Assembly (NCBI GenBank): GCA_012267415.1
Contig: JAAXGN010000044.1
Span: 1-64,000 of the forward strand
From: Candidatus Poribacteria bacterium
GTDB taxonomy: Bacteria; Poribacteria; WGA-4E; WGA-3G
Direction of reading: 5' to 3'
Length of the DNA stretch: 64,000 nucleotides
The position numbers and the translations under genes are program-made. Within the stretch, counting starts at the first letter, position 1. Each line of letters starts with the position of its first letter. Below are positions 46,129 through 55,604 of the stretch, piece by piece. Below the pieces are notes generated by a model. It had not been told where the DNA came from. It saw only the letters and a program-made list of their open reading frames with translations, and did not search any database.

Positions 46129-47031
46129 TTAGGTATGCACATTTTTCTTACCCAATTCTATTCTACCTGCAAGGTCTGTTACAAATTGATATGCCACCCG
46201 TCCTGAACGTCCACTTGATAACGACTCCCATTCTAATGCCGCTTGATGTAATTCCGCTTTCGGTAATGTTAGTCCAAGTTTCTCTGCATAGTGTGAGACA
46301 ATCTGTAGATAAGTGTTCTGTGAAATGCGATAGAATGCAAGTCGCAGTCCGAACCGGTCGCTCAGTGAGACCTTCTCCTCAGTTGCCTCACGTGGATAGA
46401 GTTCGTCTTCATCGTTCTGTGGAAATCTATTCTCATTCACAAGTCGCGGCATCAGATGTCTACGATTTGAGGTTGCATAGATGAGGACATTATCAGGTTG
46501 TGCTGCAATTCCCCCCTCAAGCATTGCCTTAAGTTCTCTATATTCTGGTTCATCTTCGTTAAATGCCAAGTCATCGCAGAATAGGATAAATCGTTCAGGA
46601 CGATCCCAGAGTAGTTCAGTAATCTGATGGAGATGAATCAATCCCTCTTTTCCGATACTGATAACCCGCAATCCGTTCTCGGCATATTTGCTAAGCATTG
46701 CTTTCACAAGTGAGGATTTGCCTGTTCCTCTGTCCCCCCATAAAAGGACATGGTTCGCTGGAAAGTTATGTAAAAACTGCCGTGTGTTTCTATCTAATGC
46801 TTCACATTGTGAATCTATTCCGATAAGGTCGTCAGTGTTAACAAGATGCGGATGTTTGACTGGAACAAGCTGTCCAGTGCCATTTTGTGATAACCACCGA
46901 AAGGCGATGTATCTGTCCATTTCCAGATTGGCAGATTGTGCTTGCGTGATTTGTAATCTGTTTAAGAAACTATCTATTCTGTCCAGAAACTGGGAATAGA
47001 ATTCTTCTTGACTGTGTTTATTTTCTGACAT
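46129..47031 (-). CDS. DUF815-family AAA+ ATPase
   Basis: A 300-residue single-domain ATPase. Walker A is GDRGTGKSS and Walker B is FILFCDDLAF, followed by LKAMLEGGI and a YATSNRRHLMPR sensor-1-type block, the order known for DUF815 proteins. The C-terminus with a SDRFGLRLAFYRISQ segment and YVSL is also typical. The function of the family is not established; a remodelling role is plausible. The small membrane gene upstream (47087-47284) is in the same orientation, 55 bases away. Confidence 0.85.
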   Translation of the reverse strand: MSENKHSQEEFYSQFLDRIDSFLNRLQITQAQSANLEMDRYIAFRWLSQNGTGQLVPVKHPHLVNTDDLIGIDSQCEALDRNTRQFLHNFPANHVLLWGDRGTGKSSLVKAMLSKYAENGLRVISIGKEGLIHLHQITELLWDRPERFILFCDDLAFNEDEPEYRELKAMLEGGIAAQPDNVLIYATSNRRHLMPRLVNENRFPQNDEDELYPREATEEKVSLSDRFGLRLAFYRISQNTYLQIVSHYAEKLGLTLPKAELHQAALEWESLSSGRSGRVAYQFVTDLAGRIELGKKNVHT

Positions 47032-47086
47032 TGTTTAATTTCGTTTTATGCTTACGCCATTTTCTTAGCATTAATTTTATAGACAA

Positions 47087-47284
47087 TTACTTTTCGGGTG
47101 GTTTTAGCATATCCTTAAGTCTATTTACCAATATTGGATCATCTAAGATGTCTTTTAGCAGCCATTTTCCTCCCCAACTAATTCCTAATGAGATGGCTAC
47201 TGCAAGCATTACTACGGCTAAGATTATACCCGATATATAGATCAAAACTACGATAATGAGTTCGGCAAAAGACGGTGCAAACAT
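47087..47284 (-). CDS. Small single-pass membrane protein
   Basis: 65 residues with one long hydrophobic stretch (AELIIVVLIYISGIILAVVM continuing to LAVAISLGIS) followed by an amphipathic Lys/Pro-rich tail (RLKDMLKPPEK). An AGGAG site nine bases before ATG supports translation. No family recognised. It could work with the following ATPase, but the proximity is the only evidence. Confidence 0.5.
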   Translation of the reverse strand: MFAPSFAELIIVVLIYISGIILAVVMLAVAISLGISWGGKWLLKDILDDPILVNRLKDMLKPPEK

Positions 47285-47473
47285 TTGATAAACTCCTATA
47301 GGAACTTTCTTTGTAGAATTATGCTTTTGACTTAAGTATACATCTTTTTTGAATCATCGTCAAACAAAATCAGAATTCCGTACTATAGTATGAAATAAGG
47401 AAAAATCACTTGACATCGTATTAAATGTGGATACAATAAAAAACACAATAATCTTGAACAGTGGAGGCAATGT

Positions 47474-48469
47474 ATGCCAAAAATACGGATGGCGCAATAT
47501 GGGACGAAACATGGACATGCACGAGGTAAATTGCAGGCGATGTTGGGTAATCCTAATGTAGAAGTCGCGGGCGTGTTTGAACCTGATACGGAACGTCGAA
47601 CTCAACTACAAGCAGATGGGAGTGGCTTCAGTGATGTGCATTTTTATGCAAATGCATCCGAGATGTTAGGTGATGATACTATTGTTGCAGTTGCTTCCGA
47701 AGGGAGTAATGCTGAGAGTTTAGACCAAACCGAACAGATCGTGAATGCAGGTAAACATGTGTGGTATGATAAACCTGCAGGTGAAAATTGGGAGCAATGG
47801 CAAGGTGTTATTAAAACTGCACAAGAGAAATCGCTCCATGTTCAGATGGGATACATGTTACGTTACCATTCCAGTTTTAGGCAGGTCACGGATTGGGCAC
47901 GGTCAGGGTTTCTGGGTCATGTGTTCTCAGTGCGAGCTCACATGTCAACCAATGTATCTGAGGATGCTCGAGTACGTATCAGTCAACATGTCGGTGGGAT
48001 ATTCTTTGATTTAGGTGGACATGTGCTTGATCAGGTTGTGTGGATGCTCGGTAGACCTGAAAAGGTTACTAGTTTTCTCCGAAATGACGGTGGTTCTGTT
48101 GAACCTTTCAAAGATAATACGTTGACGGTGTATGAATTTGAGAATGCGATGGCGTTTATCTCTATTTCTGCTTTGGAACCGCGTCCGATGGCACGTAGGT
48201 TTGAGGTGTATGGAACTGAGGGGAGCGCGATTATTGTTGAACCGTTTGAACCGGGTTATAATATTCGACTCTGTTTAGAGAAGGCGAAAGAGGGATATGC
48301 ACAAGGTGAACAGATTGTCAAGATAGATGGGGAGAGTCGTCAAAGGACTTATGAATTGGAATTAGAGGCTTTTTTAGCAACGCTTGCGGGGGAACAACCC
48401 CCTGATCGTCCGCTGTCTCATGAACTGTTGGTGCAGGAAACGTTGTTACGTGCGACAGGTGTAATTTAA
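47474..48469 (+). CDS. Gfo/Idh/MocA-family oxidoreductase
   Basis: A 331-residue NAD(P) sugar-type oxidoreductase. The N-terminal Rossmann strand is MAQYGTKHGHARGKLQAM, a non-standard glycine motif with a His. The conserved D-K-P motif is intact in KHVWYDKPAGENWE. GGIFFDLGGHVLDQVVWMLG supplies the helix with the catalytic His, and EVYGTEGSAII a common strand. The substrate cannot be told. It is divergent from the small membrane gene. Immediately downstream on the other strand is a decayed fragment of a P-type ATPase. Confidence 0.87.
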   Translation: MPKIRMAQYGTKHGHARGKLQAMLGNPNVEVAGVFEPDTERRTQLQADGSGFSDVHFYANASEMLGDDTIVAVASEGSNAESLDQTEQIVNAGKHVWYDKPAGENWEQWQGVIKTAQEKSLHVQMGYMLRYHSSFRQVTDWARSGFLGHVFSVRAHMSTNVSEDARVRISQHVGGIFFDLGGHVLDQVVWMLGRPEKVTSFLRNDGGSVEPFKDNTLTVYEFENAMAFISISALEPRPMARRFEVYGTEGSAIIVEPFEPGYNIRLCLEKAKEGYAQGEQIVKIDGESRQRTYELELEAFLATLAGEQPPDRPLSHELLVQETLLRATGVI

Positions 48470-48667
48470 TCCATTGTAATTTGTTGTGATTTCCACCACT
48501 GCAACCGTAAACTATTCAACACAACTGAGATGCTACTAAACGCCACTGCAAATGCAATAAGCATTAGATCTAACCTGCTTAGCCTTAACGGTAAGAACGA
48601 AAATGAAAACAGGACACCAGCACAACAAGAATTAACACAACGTTTTAGAAGAATGTCAAGTTGATTG
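48470..48667 (-). pseudogene. Decayed C-terminal fragment of a heavy-metal P-type ATPase
   Basis: Read on the minus strand this gap encodes [20 protein letters not shown], nearly identical to the last helix of the intact ATPase at 50191-52416 ([20 protein letters not shown]). Preceding it, AGVLFSFSFLPLRLSRL aligns with [17 protein letters not shown], and further up NVVLIL with NVLLIP, the latter across a frameshift and a TAA. It covers only the final ~65 codons. A YhgA-type gene lies between it and the intact copy. It is a relic of a duplication or of a second ATPase. Confidence 0.7.
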
Positions 48668-48717
48668 TATCCAACAAATAGTTCCGATTAATCCTTATGC
48701 CAGCTAAGATTGTCGTG

Positions 48718-49830
48718 CTATTGTTGATCAATATGATTATTGGGATTAGGCGGGGGCGGGTCATCAAAAGGGATACCTTTTTCTGCTGCTGTTTGCCTGC
48801 GTCTTTCCCATTCTGCATACCATGCCCGATAAATCTCATGTTTGCCTTCAGCTTTACCTTCAGCTTTACCTTCAGCTTTACCTTCAGCTTTGCCTTCAGC
48901 TTTGCCTCGTTCATAACCTTGTTCAATAAGGGTTTCTGCTGCTGATTTCATGATATTATCTACCTCCGTATCATCGGTATGTTGTTGAATCAATTTCATT
49001 AAGTCTTCACGTTCTCTTTCTGGACGGCGAAATAAAGCGAGATGTCCAAGAAACAATAAAGCTAAACGATGTTGAGCCGGATGTTCAGGTTCATGATTAC
49101 TCAAACGTGATAGTGCAGTCAACATCGTCCGATGCAGTGTCTCCGCATCTGCTCTCTCCTTTTGCAAAACGGAGAGCAACCATCCAAACGGATGATCCAT
49201 ATTCCACAATTCTGTTTCACTGATCTCTTGCACATTCAGAAATAGGATATCAAATTTAGGGATAAACCGGTCTAATGTCTCAGGTGCGTCAATCAGGTCT
49301 GAGAGCGACACCGGTTTCTCCCACCGCTGACCACCTGTGAAATAAACGATGGGTAAGATCGGACTGAACTGCCATTTATTTCGGGGTATATCTGATCTCT
49401 CTAATATCCGACGCTCTGCATCATGTATCTGACCCATATAATATAGGACACGATGAGACATTATTCTGTCAACAGTGGATTGATGTTCTATCAAAATATA
49501 GATCAAGAGATCATCGGTTTTCCCATCTATTTCAAACGGAACTTGCAACACTATATCGGACTCTACTTCTCTTAGTGTTTCGGCTAAATGACTCTGTTTT
49601 ATCGGTGTAATGCGGCTAAAATCGATGTTCTCCACCAGTTCATCAGCGACGATTTGTAGCAGACCGCGCACGTTTTCGGGGTCGCTAAACAGTAGCTTGG
49701 CATTCCTGTCAGATGCTTGTGAAACAGGGATATTAAAGAAGTCCTCTATCTGCTGTTCAGTTAGCATATTCTCCAAACTGGATTCCTTCATATAATTCAA
49801 GTTTTCTCTATTATACCCGATTTCATACAT
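48718..49830 (-). CDS. YhgA/Rpn-like putative nuclease or transposase, with KAEG tandem repeats
   Basis: A 370-residue member of the PD-(D/E)XK YhgA-like (Rpn recombination-promoting nuclease) group. SDIVLQVPFEIDGKTDDLLIYILIEHQST carries the Asp ... Glu-x-Gln pattern of the active site. Following helices (MSHRVLYYMGQIHDAE, FSPILPIVYFTGGQRWEKP) are typical. Near the end are five or more tandem Lys-Ala-Glu-Gly units (a 12-base repeat at about 48844-48908) and a proline-rich tail. An in-frame ATG at M14 (49791, MKESSLENML) is an alternative start because the first residues lack a clear ribosome site. It sits between an ATPase fragment and the intact ATPase gene. Confidence 0.8.
   Translation of the reverse strand: MYEIGYNRENLNYMKESSLENMLTEQQIEDFFNIPVSQASDRNAKLLFSDPENVRGLLQIVADELVENIDFSRITPIKQSHLAETLREVESDIVLQVPFEIDGKTDDLLIYILIEHQSTVDRIMSHRVLYYMGQIHDAERRILERSDIPRNKWQFSPILPIVYFTGGQRWEKPVSLSDLIDAPETLDRFIPKFDILFLNVQEISETELWNMDHPFGWLLSVLQKERADAETLHRTMLTALSRLSNHEPEHPAQHRLALLFLGHLALFRRPEREREDLMKLIQQHTDDTEVDNIMKSAAETLIEQGYERGKAEGKAEGKAEGKAEGKAEGKHEIYRAWYAEWERRRQTAAEKGIPFDDPPPPNPNNHIDQQ
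48844..48908. repeat. 12-bp tandem repeat encoding KAEG
   Basis: About five direct repeats of CTTCAGCTTTAC with minor GCC/ACC changes, in frame, coding for GKAE units. Copy number can change by slippage and would shift the length of the encoded protein by four residues per unit. Confidence 0.9.
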
Positions 49831-49851
49831 AAATTCAATAGGACTTATAAC

Positions 49852-49932
49852 GGGTGTGTAAAGTTTTGGTTATATGCCCCAAAAATACGCTGTAGTAGGA
49901 ACTCCGATTCCCCAAAGTTCGCGATAAGGTAG
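49852..49932. repeat. Partial family 2 repeat
   Basis: GGGTGTGTAAAGTTTTGG followed by GTAGTAGGAACTCCGATTCC matches one end and half of the core of the family 2 element at 17827-17969; the other half is missing, and a remnant gene begins right after. Confidence 0.6.
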
Positions 49933-50113
49933 AATCGATGAGAAACGGACATCCGTTCTCAAAGTAGTGCGTCATAAGTTTGCTGACTTCTCAGACATTG
50001 TTCTCAATGAGATTAGTGGGATAGATGACCTTGTCTATCTTGATGATCTGTTTGACCAAGTCCTCACCGCAGAATCGTTTGATGACATTGACTTTTCAAA
50101 GAACGGTAAGTAG
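49928..50113 (+). pseudogene. Remnant C-terminus of a DUF4351/YhgA-type gene
   Basis: An open frame without a start codon reads RTSVLKVVRHKFADFSDIVL then DLFDQVLTAESFDDIDF and stops at TAG 50111. The pattern (R-K/H-F-x-D-x-S/P ... L-L-x-x-A-L-x-A-E-S) is the C-terminal helical piece often found on YhgA/DUF4351 proteins. It is adjacent to, and convergent with, the copper ATPase gene and shares the strand opposite to the intact YhgA gene. The upstream part of the gene has been replaced by a repeat. Confidence 0.45.
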
Positions 50114-50142
50114 TATATACCTACCCATATTTCACTCTGAAC

Positions 50143-50171
50143 TGTAGCACAATCTAACAGATTGTGCTACA
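50143..50171. repeat. Palindrome next to the ATPase gene
   Basis: TGTAGCACAATCT and AGATTGTGCTACA around AAC form a near-perfect hairpin of the 43391 type, just past the stop of the copper ATPase gene. It could act as its terminator. Confidence 0.6.
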
Positions 50172-50190
50172 AATGTGATCATATTCTCTA

Positions 50191-52416
50191 TCACAATTTC
50201 CGCCATTGCAAACGCAAACTATTCAACACAACTGAAACGCTACTAAATGCCATTGCGAACGCTGCAAGCATCGGGTGTAACTTGCGCAGCATCTCTGGCA
50301 GGAATTCGATGGGATATAACACGCCTGCAGCGACAGGTATTAGCAGCACATTATAGAAAAATGCCCAGAAAAGATTCTGCTTGATTGTTCGGAGCGTGGA
50401 ACGGCTTAATCGGATGGCGTCGGGGATCGTCTTCAGGTCACCATGCATTAATGTTAGATCAGCTGTCTCCATTGCAATATCTGTTCCGGTGCCGAGTGCC
50501 ATGCCGACATCTGCTTGTGCTAACGCGGGTGCATCGTTGATGCCGTCTCCGACCATAGCGACGAATCCATCCGTCTCTTCTTGTGCTTGTTCGACTGCTG
50601 TTGCCTTGTCTTCAGGTAGAAGTTCAGACATTACATCTGAAATCCCGACACTTTTTGCGATAGCATTGGCAGTGCCCTTGTTGTCCCCTGTCATCATGGT
50701 TACATCACATCCAAGATCACGGATTTTTTTGATAGCTGCTTCTGCTTCTGGTTTTACAGTATCTGCTACAGCCAGCAGTCCACACAGTTGAGAATCAATT
50801 GCAACCCATAACACTGTCTTGGCATCATCTTGCAGTCTTTCTGCGTCTTGTGATAATGTTTCTGTAGATATACCGTGCTGTTGCATGAAGTTCTGCTTAC
50901 CGATTATCACGGTCTTATCATCAAGTTTTGCAATGATACCATTGCCTGTGAAAGCAGTAAAGTCTGAAGGAACGGCAGTCTCAATGCCGCGTTCAGATGC
51001 AGCAGATACGACGGCTTTGCCGAGAGGATGTTCACTGCCACGTTCCGCTGATGCGGCTATCTGTAGTAGAAGATTCTCGTCTACACCGTTTGAAATTATA
51101 TCTGTGAGTGTTAATTTTCCTTGGGTCAATGTCCCAGTTTTATCCAGAACAATTTGAGAGACTTCACCGACATGTTCTAATGTTTCACTGTTCCGGAATA
51201 GGATACCACGATGTGCACCAATTCCCGTGCTTACCATAATCGCAGTGGGTGTAGCGAGACCTAAAGCACATGGACACGCGATGACTAAAACCGCTACCAA
51301 ACGTAACATTGCAGGCGTGAATCCTTCTCCGACAAAGAACAACCACACGAGAAACGTTATCACAGCAATGCATAAGACAATAGGAACAAACACACTTGCA
51401 ACAGCATCAGCAGTTCTTTGGATCGGTGCTTTGCTCTGTTGTGTCTGTTGCACTAACTGGACGAGTCGTGCCAGTGCAGTTTCAGAACCGACGCGTGTTG
51501 CTTCAATTGTGAGTATTCCGCTCTGATTAATTGTTGCACTGGTCACTGTGTCGTCTACTGACTTGTCAACAGGTATGCTTTCACCTGTGAAGACGCTTTC
51601 GTCAACAGCACTTGAACCTTCACGCACAATCCCGTCAACAGGTATACTTTCACCGGGACGGACGAGGAGCATATCACCAACGATTACATCTTCAATTGGA
51701 ATATGATCTTCGACTCCATCTTTGATGAGACAGGCTGTTTTTGGAGATAGACCTATCAGTTTCTTTAATGCAGAACCAGTTTTTCCTTTGGCGCGTGCCT
51801 CTAAATACTTACCAAGTTTAATCAGGGTTATGATAACCGCAGCTGTCTCAAAATAGACATGATCTCCAAATTGTTGACTATTACCTGTTAGGGCAATCAT
51901 GACCACTACACTAAATAGAAACGCCACAGATGAACCCATCGCAACGAGGACATCCATATTTGCAGAACGGTTACGTAGTGCCTTTATGCTGCCGACATAA
52001 TAATCCTGTGCAACATAAGTCTGGACAGGTAATGCTAAGGCAAACATCATCCATTTGACCCATATATCCTGTGACCATCCACCAATCAATCCCATATCGC
52101 TACCCATGCTGAGAAGGAACAGCGGGAACGTGAAGAGCATACCTACGTTAAACTGAAACTTCTGTCGTTTGAGTTCTGCATCGCGTTCTTCTGCTTCAGA
52201 ATCGGGATCAACGACATCAAAACCGAGAGAACGGATTTTGTCAACAATTGTTTCCTCATTGAGATCAGTGGGATTAAATGTAATTGCTGCCTGATCCGTA
52301 GCAATACTAACATTTGCAGTAAGTATACCCGTCATCTGCTCAAGATTATGGCTGATTGTAGATGCACAGTTTTCACAATGCATACCTGTGATAGGAAGGA
52401 TAATTTGCTGTTGCAT
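50191..52416 (-). CDS. copA: Copper-translocating P-type ATPase
   Basis: A 741-residue P1B-type pump. The N-terminal heavy-metal-associated domain holds the copper ligands in GMHCENCAS (Cys14 and Cys17). The transmembrane metal site is [10 protein letters not shown]. The phosphorylation motif is [19 protein letters not shown] is the P1B-specific nucleotide motif, and [10 protein letters not shown] with [19 protein letters not shown] completes the hinge. [15 protein letters not shown] and the closing [18 protein letters not shown] are typical of Cu(I) exporters. No chaperone or CueR-like regulator is adjacent. The specificity for copper over silver is inferred from the motifs. A decayed duplicate of its 3' end sits at 48470-48667. 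Confidence 0.95.
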   Translation of the reverse strand: MQQQIILPITGMHCENCASTISHNLEQMTGILTANVSIATDQAAITFNPTDLNEETIVDKIRSLGFDVVDPDSEAEERDAELKRQKFQFNVGMLFTFPLFLLSMGSDMGLIGGWSQDIWVKWMMFALALPVQTYVAQDYYVGSIKALRNRSANMDVLVAMGSSVAFLFSVVVMIALTGNSQQFGDHVYFETAAVIITLIKLGKYLEARAKGKTGSALKKLIGLSPKTACLIKDGVEDHIPIEDVIVGDMLLVRPGESIPVDGIVREGSSAVDESVFTGESIPVDKSVDDTVTSATINQSGILTIEATRVGSETALARLVQLVQQTQQSKAPIQRTADAVASVFVPIVLCIAVITFLVWLFFVGEGFTPAMLRLVAVLVIACPCALGLATPTAIMVSTGIGAHRGILFRNSETLEHVGEVSQIVLDKTGTLTQGKLTLTDIISNGVDENLLLQIAASAERGSEHPLGKAVVSAASERGIETAVPSDFTAFTGNGIIAKLDDKTVIIGKQNFMQQHGISTETLSQDAERLQDDAKTVLWVAIDSQLCGLLAVADTVKPEAEAAIKKIRDLGCDVTMMTGDNKGTANAIAKSVGISDVMSELLPEDKATAVEQAQEETDGFVAMVGDGINDAPALAQADVGMALGTGTDIAMETADLTLMHGDLKTIPDAIRLSRSTLRTIKQNLFWAFFYNVLLIPVAAGVLYPIEFLPEMLRKLHPMLAAFAMAFSSVSVVLNSLRLQWRKL

Positions 52417-52426
52417 GAACTTATGG

Positions 52427-52482
52427 TAGTAGGGGCGGGGTTTCCCCGCCCTACATTTGGTCGGGGCAACCCTGTCCCTACG
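52427..52482. repeat. GC-rich palindromic repeat pair
   Basis: GTAGGGGCGGGGTTTCCCCG and then GTCGGGGCAACCCTGTCCCT, two adjacent hairpins of the GGGGCGGGG family, lie upstream of copA. Confidence 0.6.
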
Positions 52483-52523
52483 ATGTTTGTGAAATATGTT
52501 CTAATCTCATTATGCGGTCATCA

Positions 52524-53183
52524 TCATTCTGTTTTCTTCTTAAAGACCAGTGTCTCTCCAGGCACGGACAGTGTGAGTGTATCTTGTTCAGTCTGTTGCG
52601 TATAATTAACCCCAACTTTGAATGGGAATGTTGACTCATCCTGTGCAAACCCCATTTCAGATCCAGTCGCTAATTCGTCTTGTAGTTGTTCTACTGTCAA
52701 CCTATGCTCTAATGGAGATTTTTCTAATTCCGCTTCCCAAACCTCTCTGGGAGTAAGAGTTGCCGTCACATCTACCTCAACATTTTGTGTCTCGATTGTT
52801 AATGTTGTCGCTCCCGCGGTGTATTCCCCTGTTACTGTATAGGTAATCGTAAACGTCAACGATCTCGGTGGGTCCACCGGGTATTGCTCAGAGACGGTGA
52901 ATATTAACTCGCCTGCCAATTTGCCTGTGGCATCAAAAACAAATTTTGAGGTGACAGCGAATGTAGATGGTGGAGATCCTTCTTCAGGCTCTGGCGTAAA
53001 GAGGGATTCAAGCGGTTGGTCATTAATCGTTGCTATCTCCCAAGGGGTATCAACGAAGCCTAAATCTTCGCTTCGAATGATATCCTTTGTCATAATCTTT
53101 TCACAACCAATAAAAACACAAAAAGTTGCGGACAGCAAAAATGTAAGTATTACGAATCTATGAAAAGCACATTTGCTAAACAT
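52524..53183 (-). CDS. Probable lipoprotein of unknown function
   Basis: 219 residues. A hydrophobic signal (RFVILTFLLSATFCVFIGC) ends in a plausible lipobox (F-I-G-C). The mature part is beta-rich (ATGKLAGELIFTVSEQY, SLTFTITYTVTGEYTAGATT) with Glu/Pro-rich stretches, and resembles small extracytoplasmic beta-sandwich proteins. No family recognised. A strong conserved Thr/Val alternation suggests a secreted beta fold. It is not close to another gene on its strand. Confidence 0.6.
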   Translation of the reverse strand: MFSKCAFHRFVILTFLLSATFCVFIGCEKIMTKDIIRSEDLGFVDTPWEIATINDQPLESLFTPEPEEGSPPSTFAVTSKFVFDATGKLAGELIFTVSEQYPVDPPRSLTFTITYTVTGEYTAGATTLTIETQNVEVDVTATLTPREVWEAELEKSPLEHRLTVEQLQDELATGSEMGFAQDESTFPFKVGVNYTQQTEQDTLTLSVPGETLVFKKKTE

Positions 53184-53277
53184 GATAATTTCCCCTTATC
53201 GTTAGTTTAATCTTTCAAACCTAAGCAATATTAAATAATGAATTATCAATTTTCCGATAATCCTGCAGGTGCCGAAC

Positions 53278-53303
53278 CCGTAGGGACGGGTCTCCCCGCC
53301 CGT
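53278..53303. repeat. GC-rich palindromic repeat
   Basis: CCGTAGGGACGGGTCTCCCC followed by GCCCGT is another member of the GC-rich hairpin family, in the gap between two - strand genes. Confidence 0.5.
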
Positions 53304-53411
53304 CATCATCGTGCCACCTGCCAATTTAATATTCAAACTTGCTTACGTAAACGAAATAACATGTCTGTAGTTTACAAACAGATAATATAGTGTAAGTCCT
53401 GTAATTATTGG

Positions 53412-55115
53412 TTACTTTTCAGTTTCAAGAGATAAAGGATTTAGCTTGTTTGGACCTGCGTCATAAAGATAAGCATCTCTACCTTGAAAATATTGCATGT
53501 AGACTGCTTGCCAATCGCTGTTCGTTAAACCCCATCTCGGATTTGGTCCTATCTTGAAATAGACTATATCTGCTTCATCCAGATTTTTAAACGGATAGTC
53601 GCCAATCGGTGCATCTCTGGTGTTAGGTATGAAGATGACAGCATTGTGAATATCGGATTGCTTAACCAACGGGGGTAACTTCTGATAGACTCTACTCCAA
53701 TTCTGATATACTTTACCGATGCGAACATAACTCCATACAACGTTTACGCTGAACAACAGTAGACATATACCTGTAACAAAAGCAAGTGCCTTTCTCCAAG
53801 TCAGTTCTTTCGCACGTTCGTAGATGATATGGACCCCACGCGCGAACAGAGGAATGAAACCGAGGAAAATCGCCTCCGTGTAGTAACGTGCATTGACCGG
53901 TGTGAATCCCCACGTTGATCCCTCAAAATAGAAGAATGCATAGAGCAATAGACTTACGACGATGAGAGAGATGCATAACACATCGTATCTGTTTCGTGAA
54001 TTATGGAAGAAAGGTATGAATACAAGAAACCACGGTATCAGCAATGGGAAAAAGTCTATGAAGAATCGGAAAGTTAGCTTAGGTTCTATGAGTAGTCTGG
54101 GGTGATAATTTCCCCAACCGAGTGCATTGAAACTGATGCAAGGAAGTATGTGTCGCCACGTTCTCTTAACTGACCATTCAGGTTTAAATTCTCCCGCACG
54201 TTCAATATCGGGATAGTAACCCTCGGTGCGCTTTCCAAAACCGACTTTGTCGTAAGGTTGTGCTGCCGTATGTGTGAACATGAAGGGATCGTCAGTGAAA
54301 TGGTAATTCCATGACATACATATAAGGACTAACACAGCAAACGGAATTAAGAAAACACCTAACTGACGAATTAGCTGCCTCCGTGTTTGCGATTCAACTG
54401 GAGCTTCCGTACTCAACTCAGCAGTTGACCCCTCTTTTTTTATAGGACTATATAAGTGGTATAGCGCAAAAACACCACCAACGAAGCCGAAGACAATAGC
54501 GGATAGCGGACGTGTATTGAATGCATATCCTAATGCGGAACCTGAAATCAATGGATAAATTACATTACCAGGATTATTCAGTGTTCTGACCAATGTGAAC
54601 AGAAAGAGTGTTAGGTAAAACCGACTGACGGGTTCGCTGAACCACGTTGACCCCATACCTGCAGTTGCAGGTGAAATAAGTGCGATGACTGCTGCAATCA
54701 GTGCAATCTGTTTTCCATACATATCCCTTACCAGCAAGAATAACAGGAAGAGTGCACCACCTGTTGCAAGTGCTGGAATTAGCCAAGGCACGTTAATAAA
54801 CACCCCAAACATCATCATTAGTGCATTTCCGAACGGGTATTTGGAATACCATTTGCCGTTCAGCATGTTGATGTGGGGTGATGGAGAGAATCCATATTCT
54901 GGTTTCGGTTTGCCGTTAGGTTCTATCGTTATCTCACCATTTATCGTTTGCGGTGGGACAGGAACAGATATTTTACCTTGGGCAAACAACTTTGCCTGAA
55001 ATAGATACGAAGCGGTATCTGGTTCAAAGTATGAGAAATTCAGGTAGATGCCACTTAGGATTATTGAAAGTAGTACTCCGAGTATGGAGATAATAATGAT
55101 AGGTGTGTTTTTCAT
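53412..55115 (-). CDS. GT-C-type glycosyltransferase (ArnT/PMT-like), multi-pass
   Basis: A 567-residue membrane protein with about eleven hydrophobic helices. The first loop contains YFEPDTASYLFQAKLFAQG, with the conserved acidic residue of lipid-linked-sugar GT-C enzymes. YSKYPFGNALMMMFGVFI and FLLVRDMYGKQIALIAAVI are typical of the PMT/ArnT family (dolichyl/undecaprenyl-phosphate-sugar donors). The C-terminal periplasmic part is large (HNAVIFIPNTRDAPIGDYPF, VYMQYFQGRDAYLYD). The donor and acceptor are unknown; protein or lipid glycosylation of the envelope is the likely field. Confidence 0.8.
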   Translation of the reverse strand: MKNTPIIIISILGVLLSIILSGIYLNFSYFEPDTASYLFQAKLFAQGKISVPVPPQTINGEITIEPNGKPKPEYGFSPSPHINMLNGKWYSKYPFGNALMMMFGVFINVPWLIPALATGGALFLLFLLVRDMYGKQIALIAAVIALISPATAGMGSTWFSEPVSRFYLTLFLFTLVRTLNNPGNVIYPLISGSALGYAFNTRPLSAIVFGFVGGVFALYHLYSPIKKEGSTAELSTEAPVESQTRRQLIRQLGVFLIPFAVLVLICMSWNYHFTDDPFMFTHTAAQPYDKVGFGKRTEGYYPDIERAGEFKPEWSVKRTWRHILPCISFNALGWGNYHPRLLIEPKLTFRFFIDFFPLLIPWFLVFIPFFHNSRNRYDVLCISLIVVSLLLYAFFYFEGSTWGFTPVNARYYTEAIFLGFIPLFARGVHIIYERAKELTWRKALAFVTGICLLLFSVNVVWSYVRIGKVYQNWSRVYQKLPPLVKQSDIHNAVIFIPNTRDAPIGDYPFKNLDEADIVYFKIGPNPRWGLTNSDWQAVYMQYFQGRDAYLYDAGPNKLNPLSLETEK

Positions 55116-55205
55116 GGTTTAGACTACAACCGGCAGCTATTTAAATGGATTTTGAGAATTTATTTCAAAATGATTCATTAACTAAAACGTATATATTCTA
55201 TAGAT

Positions 55206-55604
55206 TTACCAACGTTCGGTCTGCAGAGATTCAATTTCATCAAAATGTGCATCTCGTGTTACTAAGATTAAATTGTGTTGAAGCGCGATTGCTGCAATCC
55301 AGATATCGTTGTCCGGAATAGGAGTTCCTTTAGTCTGTAATCTCTCTTTAATAATTCCATACCAGTCCGCCGTTTCTAAATCACAGGAAAGAAAAATGTG
55401 CTCATCTACAAATGTGTTAACTCTCCGTAGATTCTCTAAAACTCTATCAGATTTTCGCGCACCATAGTAGAGTTCTCCAATCACTGGTGAAGCCAAGAAC
55501 ACGGTTCGGCTGTTTTGCATTCTTTCTTGGATCGCTCTATTACCGCTAAACATCCCAATCACGATGTTAGTGTCTAAAAGAAATCTACCAATCTGATTTA
55601 TCAA
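55206..55604 (-). CDS. PIN-domain ribonuclease (VapC-type toxin)
   Basis: The PIN fold shows LLDTNIVIGMF with the first catalytic Asp, the acidic YGARKSDRVLE region, and PDNDIWIAAIALQHN plus VTRDAHF with the remaining acids. VapC toxins cleave tRNA or rRNA sites. The exact start is uncertain because no ATG precedes the fold; a TTG at 55604 is assumed, overlapping the upstream antitoxin-like gene by 20 bases (GTG and TTG codons further up are alternatives). Overlap of toxin and antitoxin is normal for this module. Confidence 0.8.
   Translation of the reverse strand: MINQIGRFLLDTNIVIGMFSGNRAIQERMQNSRTVFLASPVIGELYYGARKSDRVLENLRRVNTFVDEHIFLSCDLETADWYGIIKERLQTKGTPIPDNDIWIAAIALQHNLILVTRDAHFDEIESLQTERW

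Noticed and set aside
48718-49830. Intact insertion sequence
   Set aside because: The YhgA-like protein is not flanked by inverted repeats or target duplications that I can see.
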